A stretch of DNA of 60,917 nucleotides from Lysobacteraceae bacterium (lineage in GTDB: Bacteria; Pseudomonadota; Gammaproteobacteria; Xanthomonadales; Ahniellaceae): assembly GCA_002995625.1 (NCBI GenBank), contig PVBP01000008.1, positions 1-60,917 of the forward strand, read 5' to 3'. A model generated the notes under the pieces. The model searched no databases, was not told the origin of the DNA, and saw nothing but the letters and a program-made list of their open reading frames with translations. This document shows positions 31,552 to 41,784 of the stretch, one piece after another. The translations under genes were made by a program, and so were the position numbers. Position 1 is the stretch's first letter. The number at the start of each line of letters is the position of its first letter.

Positions 31552-32066
31552 GCGGACGGGCGCCTGCCGCGAGCCCGCCAGTCCCGCCCGGGCTCTCGAT
31601 CGCGCTCGAGGCCGGGCCGGCCGCCGACGTGCAGGCGCTGTTCGCGCGCCGCTTCGGCGATCGCGTGCCGGACTTCCCGCATCACGTGGTCGCGCGGGTC
31701 GCGCTCCACGATGCGCGACCAGCGCTCTGCTACATCCATTTCACCGAGCATCAGGGCGTGCTGCTGGGTGGCGGCGCCTGCATCGACGACCGGCTGCTGC
31801 GACGGCTCGATGCCGGCACGCGGCGTGCGTTGAAGGCCGCCGGTGGGCCCTACCAGGCGAGCCTGCGCTGGGCGGTCGCGCACTTCGCGTCGCGGTTCCC
31901 GGCGATCTTCGGCTACTGCGGAGACGTGCTCGCCGAGCGCGCCGACCGCGCGGTCGGCTTCGAGTCGACCGGCCATCCGCATCTGCTGGCGTACTTCACG
32001 CAGCCGCTCGATGCGGCCGAACGGGCCCGGCTGGTCGCGATCGCGCACGCGGTCGGGCCGTTCTGA
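31548..32066 (+). CDS. Conserved-looking protein of unknown function
   Basis: A 172-residue soluble protein with no signal peptide and no membrane span. I do not recognise the family. It has alternating strands and helices (VVARVALHDARPALCYIHF; LLGGGACIDDRLLRRL) and a C-terminal segment VGFESTGHPHLLAYF that recalls acyltransferase-fold (GNAT) endings, but no acetyl-CoA loop can be pointed to. It is the last gene of the glutamate dehydrogenase operon, overlapping the nucleotidase gene by 4 nt (ATGA), which argues that it is real and functionally tied. It is convergent with the polysaccharide deacetylase, 26 nt apart. Confidence 0.75.
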   Translation: MSGRAPAASPPVPPGLSIALEAGPAADVQALFARRFGDRVPDFPHHVVARVALHDARPALCYIHFTEHQGVLLGGGACIDDRLLRRLDAGTRRALKAAGGPYQASLRWAVAHFASRFPAIFGYCGDVLAERADRAVGFESTGHPHLLAYFTQPLDAAERARLVAIAHAVGPF

Positions 32067-32092
32067 GTGCCGTTCCGCGCCGGTGATGGGGG

Positions 32093-32911
32093 TCAGGCCG
32101 CGAGCACCCGTCTCAGCTCCTCGGGCGAGCGCCAGTCGCGGCCGCAGACATAGCGCGGCAGGGCCCAGCGGTTCGCGTCGCCGGTGACCGGCGCGGGGTC
32201 GGTCGTGAAGGCGGCGCGCAGGCGATGGCGGCCTTCGTGGCGCGGCAGGTAGTCCTCGACCAGATAGGCATTGCATTCGCCGTACGGATACGCGAACAGC
32301 GAGGTGCGCTGCCCCGGGATCCGCGCGTCGAGCCAGTCGCTCGCGGCGTCGATCTCGGCGCGCGCCGAAGCCTCGTCGTCGATGCTGCGGAAGGTGCCCT
32401 TGGCCTTGCCGACGGCGACCGTCTCGGGCAGCGTCTCGTGGTTGTGGTCGAAGCTGTGCGATTCGATCGCGAGCAGCCCCTCGCGCGCGGCCTCCGGCCA
32501 CCACGCGTCGGTCCACCATCCGCGACCGACCATGCAGGTACGGTCGAGGATCGCGCGGGCCTCGGGCGAGACGATCACGAAGCTGGTCGCGTGGACGAAC
32601 GCGCCGGTCGCGGCCCGGTGGTCGCGCAGGATGCCGGCCATGCTCCGCTGCGGCCCGCAGGTCGGGTGGTCGAGGTCGTGCCAGTCGAACCACGAGCCGT
32701 CGTCGAGACTCAGCGCGACGGCGCCCTCGAGGTCGTCCGGCGCGCGCCCGAGCAGCACGTCGACGACCTGGTGGAGCGGCACGATCCGGCGCCCCAGGGC
32801 CCTGATCTCGGCGAGGTCCGCGGCGAGGGCGGCGTGGTCGTTGTCGGCCGGCGCGTGGCCGAGGACGTGGATCGAATGGTAGGTCAGCACCGGCACGCGC
32901 ATCGCCCGCAT
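32093..32911 (-). CDS. Polysaccharide deacetylase (NodB-like) family protein
   Basis: A 272-residue protein with the NodB deacetylase fold, which removes N- or O-acetyl groups from glycans using a metal. The start VPVLTYHSIH is typical. Motif 1 is LSLDDGSW (Asp70, Asp71), motif 2 is HSFDHNHE (His152, His156), and FAYPYGECN near 195 fits motif 3. There is no signal peptide, so it may act on a cytoplasmic or membrane-adjacent substrate. Starts at 32911 and 32902 are both possible, and neither has a strong Shine-Dalgarno. It is divergent from glutaryl-CoA dehydrogenase; no other polysaccharide gene is adjacent. Confidence 0.88.
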   Translation of the reverse strand: MRAMRVPVLTYHSIHVLGHAPADNDHAALAADLAEIRALGRRIVPLHQVVDVLLGRAPDDLEGAVALSLDDGSWFDWHDLDHPTCGPQRSMAGILRDHRAATGAFVHATSFVIVSPEARAILDRTCMVGRGWWTDAWWPEAAREGLLAIESHSFDHNHETLPETVAVGKAKGTFRSIDDEASARAEIDAASDWLDARIPGQRTSLFAYPYGECNAYLVEDYLPRHEGRHRLRAAFTTDPAPVTGDANRWALPRYVCGRDWRSPEELRRVLAA

Positions 32912-32990
32912 GCTAGCAGCGGCGCGCGCCGGCGCCCTCCGCCGCGGCGGCATCGACGGCGCTTTCACCGGCAGGTCCGCGGCGCGGCGC

Positions 32991-32996
32991 TAGAAT
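32991..32996 (+). promoter_or_regulatory. Possible -10 box of gcdH
   Basis: TAGAAT (5 of 6 to consensus) lies 24 nt upstream of the gcdH ATG in an otherwise GC-rich stretch. No matching -35 is found at 16-18 nt, so this is a weak call. Confidence 0.35.
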
Positions 32997-33019
32997 GTGC
33001 GGACATTCCGGAGAGCGCC

Positions 33020-34207
<1,188 letters not shown>

Positions 34208-34271
34208 ACCGGGACCTGCGGCGGCGCGATCGGTTGCGGCGCGGGGTCGCGCGGCAGACGGCCGATCCGCC

Positions 34272-35963
34272 TCAGGCGGGGTCCGCCCGACCCGCGATGC
34301 AGTCGAGGATCTTCCCGGCGGCCGCGCGCGGCTCCATCTCGGACGTGTCGATGACGAGGTCCGGCGCGGCCGGGATCTCGTACGGATCGTCGATGCCGGT
34401 GAAGCCCTTGAGCTTGCCGTCGCGCGCCAGCGCGTAGAGGCCCTTCGGGTCGCGCCGCTCGCACTCGCCGAGCGGCGTCGCGACGTGGACCTCGACGAAG
34501 CGGCCGTGGCGCTCGACCAGACGCCGCGCTTCGGCCCGGCTGCCCGCGTACGGTGCGATCTGGGCGCAGACGACGAAGCCGCCGTGGCGCACGATCTCGG
34601 CGGCGACCCAGCCGATCCGCTCGACGTTGGTGTCGCGATCCTCGCGCGAGAAGCCGAGGCCCCTGGACAGGTGCCGTCGGACCTCGTCGCCGTCGAGTAC
34701 CGTCACCGGACGCGCCGACTGCTCCATCCAGCGTGCCGCCAGCGCGCGTGCGATCGTGGACTTGCCGGAGGCGGGCAGGCCGGTCAGGAAGACGCAGCAG
34801 CCGCTGCGCGCCGAAGTCGTGGCCTCGCGCAGCACGCGCGCCACCTCGGGGTAGGTGAACCAGTCGGGGATCGGCTCGCCGCTCGCGAGGCGCCGTCGCA
34901 GTTCGGTGCCCGAGAGGTCCTCGACCGTGTCGTCGGGCGACAGCTCGTCGACCCGGACGTGCCGTGCGCGATTGGCGGCCCAGACGATCGCCGGGAAGGC
35001 CACCACCTCGATCCCGACCTCGGCCGCGTGCGCGAGCGCCAGTTCCTGCGCGGCGAGCGGGGGGTACCAGGGCTTGCCCGACGGGGCGTTGCCGGGACCG
35101 GCGTGGTCGCGGCCGACGATGAAGTGCGTCGCGCCGTGGTTGCGGCGGATGATCGCGTGCCACAATGCCTCGCGCGGCCCGGCCATCCGCATCGCCAGCG
35201 GCAGCAGCGACAGCACGACCGGGCGCGGGGCGTAGCGTGGCAGCACCGCCTCGTAGCAGCGCACGCGGGTGTAGTGGTCGACGTCGCCGGGCCTCGTGCG
35301 TCCGACCGCCGGATGCAGCAGCAGCGCGGCGTCGAGTTCGTCGGCCGCGCGCCGGGTCATCTCGACATGGGCGCGGTGCAGCGGATTGCGGGTCTGGAAT
35401 GCGACCACGCGCGTCTTGCCGGTGGCCGCGAGACGTTCGCGCAGCTCGGCCGGCGTGTGGCGAAGCTGCGGAAAGTCGAAGTGCGCCGGCCGCCGCAGCG
35501 CGGTGACCGGCCCGGCGAGACACACCGGGCGGCGAGCGAGCGTGTCGGCGACCCCGGGATGCGCCGGGTCCACGGTGCCGAACACTGCCGCCGCCTCGGC
35601 CGTGAGATCGGGCTCGAAGCGGGATTCGACGGCCAGCAGCGCGAGCGGCAGCCCCTCGCCGTCGACCAGCGCGATCGACTCGCCGTCCCGGATCCGGTCG
35701 GCGAAGGCGCGGTCGACGTCGAGCACGACCGGGATCGGCCACAGCGCGCCGTCGGCCAATCGCAGGCGTTCGAGCACCGAGCGCCAGTCGCGCTCGCCGA
35801 GGAAGCCCGTGAGCGGGGCGAAGCCGCCTGACGCGATCAGTTCGAGGTCGCAGGCCTGGCGCGCGTCGAGCGCCCACTTCGGCAGCGTCGCCGCACGTCG
35901 CAGCGCGTCGGGGGATGCGTCGGGGCCGCCACCCGCGCGGGTGGCGGGAACAGGAGGGATCAT
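34272..35963 (-). CDS. Bifunctional ATP sulfurylase / APS kinase (PAPS synthase)
   Basis: A 563-residue fusion that makes 3'-phosphoadenylyl sulfate from sulfate and ATP. The Sat-type ATP sulfurylase (about 1-385) shows FQTRNPLHRAHVEMTRR near 184-200, IVGRDHAGPGN, and PDDTVEDLSGTELRRRL. The APS kinase (about 388-563) has the P-loop GLPASGKST near 394-402, GLGFSREDRDTNVERIGWVA, and the KGLYALARDGKLKGFTGIDDPYE segment. This is the homomeric Sat lineage, not the CysDN type usual in gammaproteobacteria. The ATG at 35963 is 23 nt after the dnaE stop; no Shine-Dalgarno is clear. It may feed assimilation or the sulfotransferase at 10193-11767. Confidence 0.94.
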   Translation of the reverse strand: MIPPVPATRAGGGPDASPDALRRAATLPKWALDARQACDLELIASGGFAPLTGFLGERDWRSVLERLRLADGALWPIPVVLDVDRAFADRIRDGESIALVDGEGLPLALLAVESRFEPDLTAEAAAVFGTVDPAHPGVADTLARRPVCLAGPVTALRRPAHFDFPQLRHTPAELRERLAATGKTRVVAFQTRNPLHRAHVEMTRRAADELDAALLLHPAVGRTRPGDVDHYTRVRCYEAVLPRYAPRPVVLSLLPLAMRMAGPREALWHAIIRRNHGATHFIVGRDHAGPGNAPSGKPWYPPLAAQELALAHAAEVGIEVVAFPAIVWAANRARHVRVDELSPDDTVEDLSGTELRRRLASGEPIPDWFTYPEVARVLREATTSARSGCCVFLTGLPASGKSTIARALAARWMEQSARPVTVLDGDEVRRHLSRGLGFSREDRDTNVERIGWVAAEIVRHGGFVVCAQIAPYAGSRAEARRLVERHGRFVEVHVATPLGECERRDPKGLYALARDGKLKGFTGIDDPYEIPAAPDLVIDTSEMEPRAAAGKILDCIAGRADPA

Positions 35964-35986
35964 CGGATGGGTCCGGTTGGGGGGAT

Positions 35987-38900
35987 TCAGAGGCCCGCCG
36001 CCTGCCGAGGCGGTCCGCGCCACGCGGCGCGCTCGGGTTCCGGCGGGGTCGGCCGGGTCAGGACCACGCGCACCGCGACCACGCCCGGCAGCGCCTCGAG
36101 GCGCTCGACGAGGTCCGGCCGCACGGCGACGCGGAGTCGTTCGTCGAACTCGATCTCGGCGCTGGCGTCCGCGCCGCGCCAGCCGATCCGGACCGCGGTG
36201 GCCCCGCGCAGCGCCGGTTCGAGCGCGGCGCGCAGGCGGCTCGCGAGCGTGGGGTCGGGCGCGACCTCGATGCGGAGCAGCCGGGCATGGCGTTCGATCG
36301 CCTCGTCGATCGGCGTGATGCGGCGCGCGACCAGGCGGAACGCGCCGCCGTCGTCGGCCTGCAGCCCGCCTTCGACGACCACGATCGCGCCGCGGGCCAT
36401 CAGCGGCGCGGCGGTGGCGATCGCCTCGTTGTAGGCGACGACCTCGAGCCGGCCGCTCGCGTCCTCGAGCCGGGCGACCAGTCGCTGGTCGCCGTATCGC
36501 TTCGCGTCGGCGACGAGACCGACCACGACCACCGCCTGCTCCGGCCGCTGGTTGGGACGGCTCGCCGGAGCCGGCCGGAAGATCGACGGCAACTCGCCGA
36601 TCGGGGCCGACGCGAGCTGCGCGGGCCAGTCCCGGTACGCATCGAGCGGGTGGCCGGACAGGTAGTAGCCGAGCGTGTCGCGCTCGCCCTCGAGGATCTG
36701 CTTGCGGGTCCAGTCCGATGCGACGCTGCCCGGAGAGCGGACTGCCGGGCGTGGCGCCGGCAGCAGGTCGCCGAACAGCGAGACCTGCCCGGCGAGGCGG
36801 TCGCGCAGGCGCTGCTCGGCCGCCTGCATCGCGTCGGCGAGCCCGCCGAACAGGCGGCCGCGGTCGCGATCCGGATCGAGTCCGTCGGCGGCGCCGGACA
36901 GGATCAGGGCCTCGAGCGCGCGCTTGTTGAGCTTGCCGGGATCGACGCGACAGCACAGGTCGGTCAGGTCGATGAAGGGGCCATCCAGCCCGCGCGCGGC
37001 GACCAGCGCCTCGATCGCGGCCCGGCCCACGCCCTTGATCGCGCCGAGGCCGTAGCGGATCCGGGCCGGCCCGACCGCCTCGAACATGAAGCCGCAGGTG
37101 TTGACGTCCGGCGGTTCGACCACGAGGCCGATCGCGCGCGCGTCGTCGAGCGCGTGCACGATCTTGTCGGTGTGGTCCATGTCGGCCGACAGCACCGCGG
37201 CCATGAACTCGGCCGGGTAGTGCGCCTTGAGCCAGGCGGTCTGGTAGGAGACCAGCGCGTAGGCGGCCGAGTGCGACTTGTTGAAGCCGTACTCGGCGAA
37301 CTCCTGGATCAGGTCGAAGATCCGGCTCGCGAGCGCGCGGTCGACGCCGCGCGCGGCCGCGCCGTCCTCGAACTTCGAGCGCTCGCGCGCCATCGTGGCG
37401 GCGTCCTTCTTGCCCATCGCACGGCGCAGCAGGTCGGCGCCACCGAGCGAGTAGCCGGCGAGCACCTGCGCGATCTGCATCACCTGTTCCTGGTAGATGA
37501 AGACGCCGTAGGTCGGCTCGAGGATCGGCTCGAGCGAGGGATGCGGATACTGCACGGCGGCCTCGCCGTGCTTGCGCGCGATGTAGTCCTTGTCCATGCC
37601 CGAGTTGAGCGGGCCGGGCCGGTACAGCGCGACCAGCGCGACGATGTCGTCGAACCGGTCCGGTCGGAGCTTGCGCACCAGCTCCTTCATGCCGCGCGAC
37701 TCGAGCTGGAACACCGCGGTGGTCGAACCGTGCTGGAGCAGGTCGAAGGCGCCGCGGTCGTCGAGCGGCAGCTTCGCGACGTCGATCGGCTCGAGGCCCT
37801 CGCGCGCGCGGCGCGCGTTGATCGCGCGCTCGGCCCAGTCGATGATCGTCAGCGTGCGCAGGCCCAGGAAGTCGAACTTGACGAGCCCCACGGACTCGAG
37901 GTCGTCCTTGTCGAAGTGGGTCACGAGGCCGGCGTCGCGCGCTTCGGAGTAGAGCGGCGCGAAGTCGGTCAGCGGCGACGGCGCGATCACGACGCCGCCG
38001 GCGTGCTTGCCGGCATTGCGCACCAGGCCCTCGAGCTTGCGCGCGAGATCGACCAGCTGGCGCACCTCGTCGTCGGCGGCGTAGGCCTCGCGCAGCTCGG
38101 GGGAGACGCGCTGCGGCTCCTCGCGCGACTTCGTCGACTCGCCGAGGGCGTCGTCGAGCGAGATGTCGAGCGGGCGCGCCGGGATCATCTTCGCGATCCG
38201 GTCGACGTGGCCGTAGCTCATGCCGAGCACGCGCCCGGTGTCGCGCAGCACCGCCTTCGCCGCCATCGTGCCGAAGGTGATGATCTGGCTGACGCGATCG
38301 TGGCCGTAGCGGCGGGCGACGTAGTCAATGACCTCGTCGCGCCGGTCCATGCAGAAGTCGATGTCGAAGTCGGGCAGCGAGACGCGCTCGGGATTGAGGA
38401 AGCGCTCGAACAGGAGGTCGAAGCGCAGCGGGTCGAGGTCGGTGATGCCGATCGCGTAGGCGACCAGCGAGCCGGCGCCGGAGCCGCGGCCGGGACCGAC
38501 CGGGATGCCCTGGCGGCGCGCGTACTCGATGAAGTCGGCGACGATCAGGAAGTAGCCGGGGAAGCCCATGCGTTCGATCACGTCGAGTTCGAGCGCGAGC
38601 CGCGCCTGGTAGGCGGCCTGGTCGTGCCCGGGCGCGAGGCCGCGCGTCGCGAGCCGCCGCGCGAGCCCCTCGTCCGCGCGACGACGCAGCCATTCGGGCT
38701 CGGAGACCGCAGGCTCGGGCACCGGGAAGGCCGGCAGGAAGGCCTTGCCGAGCGTCAGCTCGAGGTTGCAGCGGGTCGCGAGCTCGAGCGTGTTGTCGAG
38801 CGCCTCGGGCAGGTCGGCGAAGAGCTCCCGCATCTCGGCCGGCGACTTGAGGTACTGGCTCTCGCTGTAGCGCCGCGGCCGCTTCGGGTCGTTCAGCACC

Positions 38901-39604
38901 CAGCCCTCGTGGATCGCGACGCGCGCCTCGTGGGCCTCGAAGTCCTCGCGCCGCAGGAAGCGCACGTCGTTCGAGGCGACCGCGGCGACGTCGCGGGACG
39001 CGGCCAGGTCGAGGGCGGCCGGCAGCCAGGCCTCGTCGGCGGGTCGGCCGGTGCGCAGCAGCTCGAGATGGCAGCGGTCGCCGAGCGTGCGCTGCCAGGC
39101 CGAGAGCGCGGCCAGCGCGGCGTCGTCGCGTCCGGCGGCGGCATGCAGGCCGACGTCGGAGTGCGGTCCGAGCAGCACCGCGAGCCCGGCGTTCGCGGCC
39201 TCGAACCAGGTCCGGTCGATCGTGACGTGGCCGTGCGCGTCGCGTTCGCGGTAGGCGCGGGTCAGCAGCTCGCAGAGGTGACGGTAGCCGGTGCGGTCGA
39301 GGCAGAGCAGGGTGGCGCGGTGGCGCTCGCCGCGCGGGTCGGCGAACCAGGCGTCGGCGCCGATGATCGGCTTGATGCCGGCGAGCTCGCAGGCGCGGTA
39401 GAAGCGGATCGCCGCGAACAGGTTGGCCTCGTCGGTCACCGCGAGCGCCGGCAGGCCGTGCCGGACCGCCTCGCTGACGAGGTTCGGGATCTTGCCGCCG
39501 TCGGGATCGACGTGCTTCGCGTCGATCTTCTCGGGCAGCCGGATCGTCGAATCGACCAGCGAGTACTCGGTGTGGACGTGGAGGTGGACGACGCTGGCGG
39601 CCAT
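35987..39604 (-). CDS. dnaE: DNA polymerase III alpha subunit
   Basis: The 1205-residue replicative polymerase. An N-terminal PHP domain (VHLHVHTEYSLVDS) is followed by the palm with catalytic Asp in PDFDIDFCMDRR near 410, fingers (GKHAGGVVIAP; YRPGPLNSGMDKDYI; FNKSHSAAYALVSYQTAWLKAHYP), a helix-hairpin-helix region, the clamp-binding motif QVSLF near 938, and an OB fold (VVVVGLVADAKRYGDQ). Length and order fit DnaE rather than the error-prone DnaE2, which lacks the C-terminal part. The ATG at 39604 starts MAASVVHLHVHTEY. It occupies the conserved place after rnhB in the supercluster, although four genes now intervene. Confidence 0.97.
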   Translation of the reverse strand: MAASVVHLHVHTEYSLVDSTIRLPEKIDAKHVDPDGGKIPNLVSEAVRHGLPALAVTDEANLFAAIRFYRACELAGIKPIIGADAWFADPRGERHRATLLCLDRTGYRHLCELLTRAYRERDAHGHVTIDRTWFEAANAGLAVLLGPHSDVGLHAAAGRDDAALAALSAWQRTLGDRCHLELLRTGRPADEAWLPAALDLAASRDVAAVASNDVRFLRREDFEAHEARVAIHEGWVLNDPKRPRRYSESQYLKSPAEMRELFADLPEALDNTLELATRCNLELTLGKAFLPAFPVPEPAVSEPEWLRRRADEGLARRLATRGLAPGHDQAAYQARLALELDVIERMGFPGYFLIVADFIEYARRQGIPVGPGRGSGAGSLVAYAIGITDLDPLRFDLLFERFLNPERVSLPDFDIDFCMDRRDEVIDYVARRYGHDRVSQIITFGTMAAKAVLRDTGRVLGMSYGHVDRIAKMIPARPLDISLDDALGESTKSREEPQRVSPELREAYAADDEVRQLVDLARKLEGLVRNAGKHAGGVVIAPSPLTDFAPLYSEARDAGLVTHFDKDDLESVGLVKFDFLGLRTLTIIDWAERAINARRAREGLEPIDVAKLPLDDRGAFDLLQHGSTTAVFQLESRGMKELVRKLRPDRFDDIVALVALYRPGPLNSGMDKDYIARKHGEAAVQYPHPSLEPILEPTYGVFIYQEQVMQIAQVLAGYSLGGADLLRRAMGKKDAATMARERSKFEDGAAARGVDRALASRIFDLIQEFAEYGFNKSHSAAYALVSYQTAWLKAHYPAEFMAAVLSADMDHTDKIVHALDDARAIGLVVEPPDVNTCGFMFEAVGPARIRYGLGAIKGVGRAAIEALVAARGLDGPFIDLTDLCCRVDPGKLNKRALEALILSGAADGLDPDRDRGRLFGGLADAMQAAEQRLRDRLAGQVSLFGDLLPAPRPAVRSPGSVASDWTRKQILEGERDTLGYYLSGHPLDAYRDWPAQLASAPIGELPSIFRPAPASRPNQRPEQAVVVVGLVADAKRYGDQRLVARLEDASGRLEVVAYNEAIATAAPLMARGAIVVVEGGLQADDGGAFRLVARRITPIDEAIERHARLLRIEVAPDPTLASRLRAALEPALRGATAVRIGWRGADASAEIEFDERLRVAVRPDLVERLEALPGVVAVRVVLTRPTPPEPERAAWRGPPRQAAGL

Positions 39605-39801
39605 GGCTGCCGCGCCACGGTAGTGGCCGGCTCCGGGGGCGGCAAGGGTTGACAGGCCGCGTCGCCCGCGATGGCGCTCGCGCGGCGGCGCCGGGCTCGG
39701 CACACGTCACCCCGGACTCGCGGCATCATCTCGCGCCCGGTGTCGCCGACGCCCGTTCATCCGCGGGGCGGCGGTCGGGCACCTGGATTCGAGGAGACGC
39801 C

Positions 39802-40827
39802 ATGACCCTGATCGCCCGCTGGACCCGGCGGATCGCCCTGAGCCTCGTGGCGCTGGTGCTGGTCGCCGCCGCGCTGCCGTACCTGGTCCCGCTGCGCAAC
39901 AGCGTCGCGCCGCTCCCGGAGCGTCCCTACGAGAACAGCCTGTTCGCGGAGGCCGGCGGTGTCCGGGTGCATGCGCAGGCCTGGCCGGCGTCGAATGGCG
40001 GGTCGTCGGGGCGCTGCGCCTTCCTGCTGGTGCATGGGTTCGCGGGTTCGACCTTCTCGTGGCGGCAGCTCGCGCCACGGCTCGCCGAGCGCGGGCATCC
40101 GGTGCTCGCGATCGACCTGCCGGGCTTCGGCTACAGCGATCGCCGACTCTGGCCGATGGACGATGGCGAGGCCCTCTGGACGGTGCTCGAGGCCGTGCGG
40201 CCGGGCGCCCGCTGGTGCCTGATCGGCCACTCGATGGGCGCACGGATCGCAGCCGCGGTGGCCTCGCGCCGGCCCGACCGGATCGACGCGGTCGTGTATC
40301 TCGGCGGTGGTCCGCTGATGCGCGGCGATCGCGACGGCTGGCGACCGCGGGTCCTCGGCGCGCTGCTCGGCCTGCCGCCGGTCCAGCGCTGGGCCAGCGT
40401 CGTCGCCGACCGCACCCAGTTCAATCCCGAGCGCTTCGCGACGCTGCTCGAATCGGCCTACGGCCGGACCCCGAGTGCCGCCGAGGTCGAGGGCTACCTC
40501 GCGCCGATGCAGGTCGAGGGAACGGTGCCGGCCGTGCTCGGGCGGATGACGCGCGCGCGCGCCGACGTCGACGAGGCGGCGATCGCGCGACTGCCCACGC
40601 TGCTGCTGTGGGGCGCTGTCGACACCTGGGTCCCGCCGCGCGTGGCCCAGCGCACGCGCGAGCGGATGCCCGGCTTCCAGCTGGTCGAGATCACCGGCGC
40701 CGGCCACAACCCGATGGAAACGCACCCGGCCGAGACCTGGCGCGCGCTCGAGGGCTGGCTCGGCGTGCTCCCGGAGCCGGTGGTCGCGGCCTCGTCGGAC
40801 GCTGGCGGTCGCGCCGGAGCGGAATGA
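39802..40827 (+). CDS. Membrane-anchored alpha/beta hydrolase
   Basis: A 341-residue protein. An N-terminal hydrophobic anchor (about 9-31, ALSLVALVLVAAALPYLV) precedes an alpha/beta-hydrolase domain: oxyanion HGFAGSTFSWRQ, nucleophile Ser in GHSMGAR near residue 147, an acid near WGAVDTW, and His in GAGHNPMETHP. Such proteins are esterases, lipases or thioesterases; the substrate is unknown. GAGGAGA precedes the ATG. It is convergent with the second CdsA-like gene (24 nt apart) and divergent from dnaE. E. coli ynbC, next to ynbAB, also has a hydrolase domain, so a link with the adjacent lipid cassette is conceivable. Confidence 0.88.
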   Translation: MTLIARWTRRIALSLVALVLVAAALPYLVPLRNSVAPLPERPYENSLFAEAGGVRVHAQAWPASNGGSSGRCAFLLVHGFAGSTFSWRQLAPRLAERGHPVLAIDLPGFGYSDRRLWPMDDGEALWTVLEAVRPGARWCLIGHSMGARIAAAVASRRPDRIDAVVYLGGGPLMRGDRDGWRPRVLGALLGLPPVQRWASVVADRTQFNPERFATLLESAYGRTPSAAEVEGYLAPMQVEGTVPAVLGRMTRARADVDEAAIARLPTLLLWGAVDTWVPPRVAQRTRERMPGFQLVEITGAGHNPMETHPAETWRALEGWLGVLPEPVVAASSDAGGRAGAE

Positions 40828-40851
40828 GCCTCGGGCCGCCGGGCGTGCCGG

Positions 40852-41784
40852 TCAGGTGTAGAGGTAGCGGGTCAGATGGAAGAACACCGGCGCGGCGAAC
40901 ACGACCGAATCGAGCCGGTCGAGGACGCCGCCGTGGCCGGGGATCAGGTGGCCCCAGTCCTTGATGCCGTGGTCGCGCTTGATCGCGCTCATCACGAGGC
41001 CTCCGGCGGCGCCGAGCGCGGCGACCAGCAGCGCCATCCCGGCTGCCGTCCACGCGCCGAATGGCGTCAGCCACCACAGCATCGCGCCGAGCGCGGTCGC
41101 GCTCGCGATGCCGCCGACGAGACCGGAGACGGTCTTCGACGGCGACAGGGTCGGCGCGAGCTTCGGGCCGCCGACCAGCTTGCCCCAGACGTACTGCAGC
41201 ACGTCGCTGGCCTGGACCACGATCAGCACGAACGCGACCAGCAGCATGCCGCGCGCCTCGAAGCCGGGGATCTCGAGGGTCAGCAGCGCCGGCACGTGGG
41301 ACAGGCCGTAGACGCACAGCATCAGACCCCACTGGGTGGCCGCGACCCGCCGCAGGAAGCGGGTGGGATCGCCGCGCAGGGCGCTCGCGATCGGCAGCAG
41401 CAGGAAGGCATAGACCGGGATCAGGATGCTGTAGAGCCCGTACCAGCCGAGCGCGACGAGCCCGTACTGGGCCGGGATCGCGACGAAGAACCCGAGCGCG
41501 AGCGCGAAGTGGTCGCCGCGGCGCGTGTAGGTGATCGACGCGTACTCGCGCAGCGCCAGCATCGAGAGCAGCGCGAACAGCGCGATCACGCCGCCCGGAC
41601 CGATGGCGAACGCCGCCGCGAGCAGCGCGACCATCACCCACCACGATGCGATCCGGGCATTCAGGTCGTCGATCACCGGATGCGGCGCGCCCCGTGCGAC
41701 GACGCGCCGCAGGATCCGGCCGACGAGCGTGGCGACCGCCAGCACCGCGAGCGCGAGCACCAGCAGCCGGGCGAGTTCGCTCAT
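40852..41784 (-). CDS. Second CdsA homologue (YnbB-like phosphatidate cytidylyltransferase)
   Basis: A 310-residue polytopic inner-membrane protein with about eight hydrophobic spans. The CdsA signature is complete: SAIKRDHGIKDWGHLIPGHG followed by GVLDRLDS. Such enzymes form CDP-diacylglycerol from phosphatidate and CTP. A separate canonical cdsA lies at 52817-53641, so this is a paralogue. Its arrangement with a PlsC and a CDP-alcohol transferase matches the ynb type. The ATG at 41784 overlaps the PlsC stop by 4 nt. It could make a dedicated CDP-lipid pool for the neighbouring transferase; this is inference. Confidence 0.88.
   Translation of the reverse strand: MSELARLLVLALAVLAVATLVGRILRRVVARGAPHPVIDDLNARIASWWVMVALLAAAFAIGPGGVIALFALLSMLALREYASITYTRRGDHFALALGFFVAIPAQYGLVALGWYGLYSILIPVYAFLLLPIASALRGDPTRFLRRVAATQWGLMLCVYGLSHVPALLTLEIPGFEARGMLLVAFVLIVVQASDVLQYVWGKLVGGPKLAPTLSPSKTVSGLVGGIASATALGAMLWWLTPFGAWTAAGMALLVAALGAAGGLVMSAIKRDHGIKDWGHLIPGHGGVLDRLDSVVFAAPVFFHLTRYLYT

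Noticed and set aside
35915-39652. Open frame of 1245 codons antisense to dnaE
   Set aside because: Composition is typical of a reverse-complement frame in GC-rich DNA, and dnaE is complete on the minus strand.
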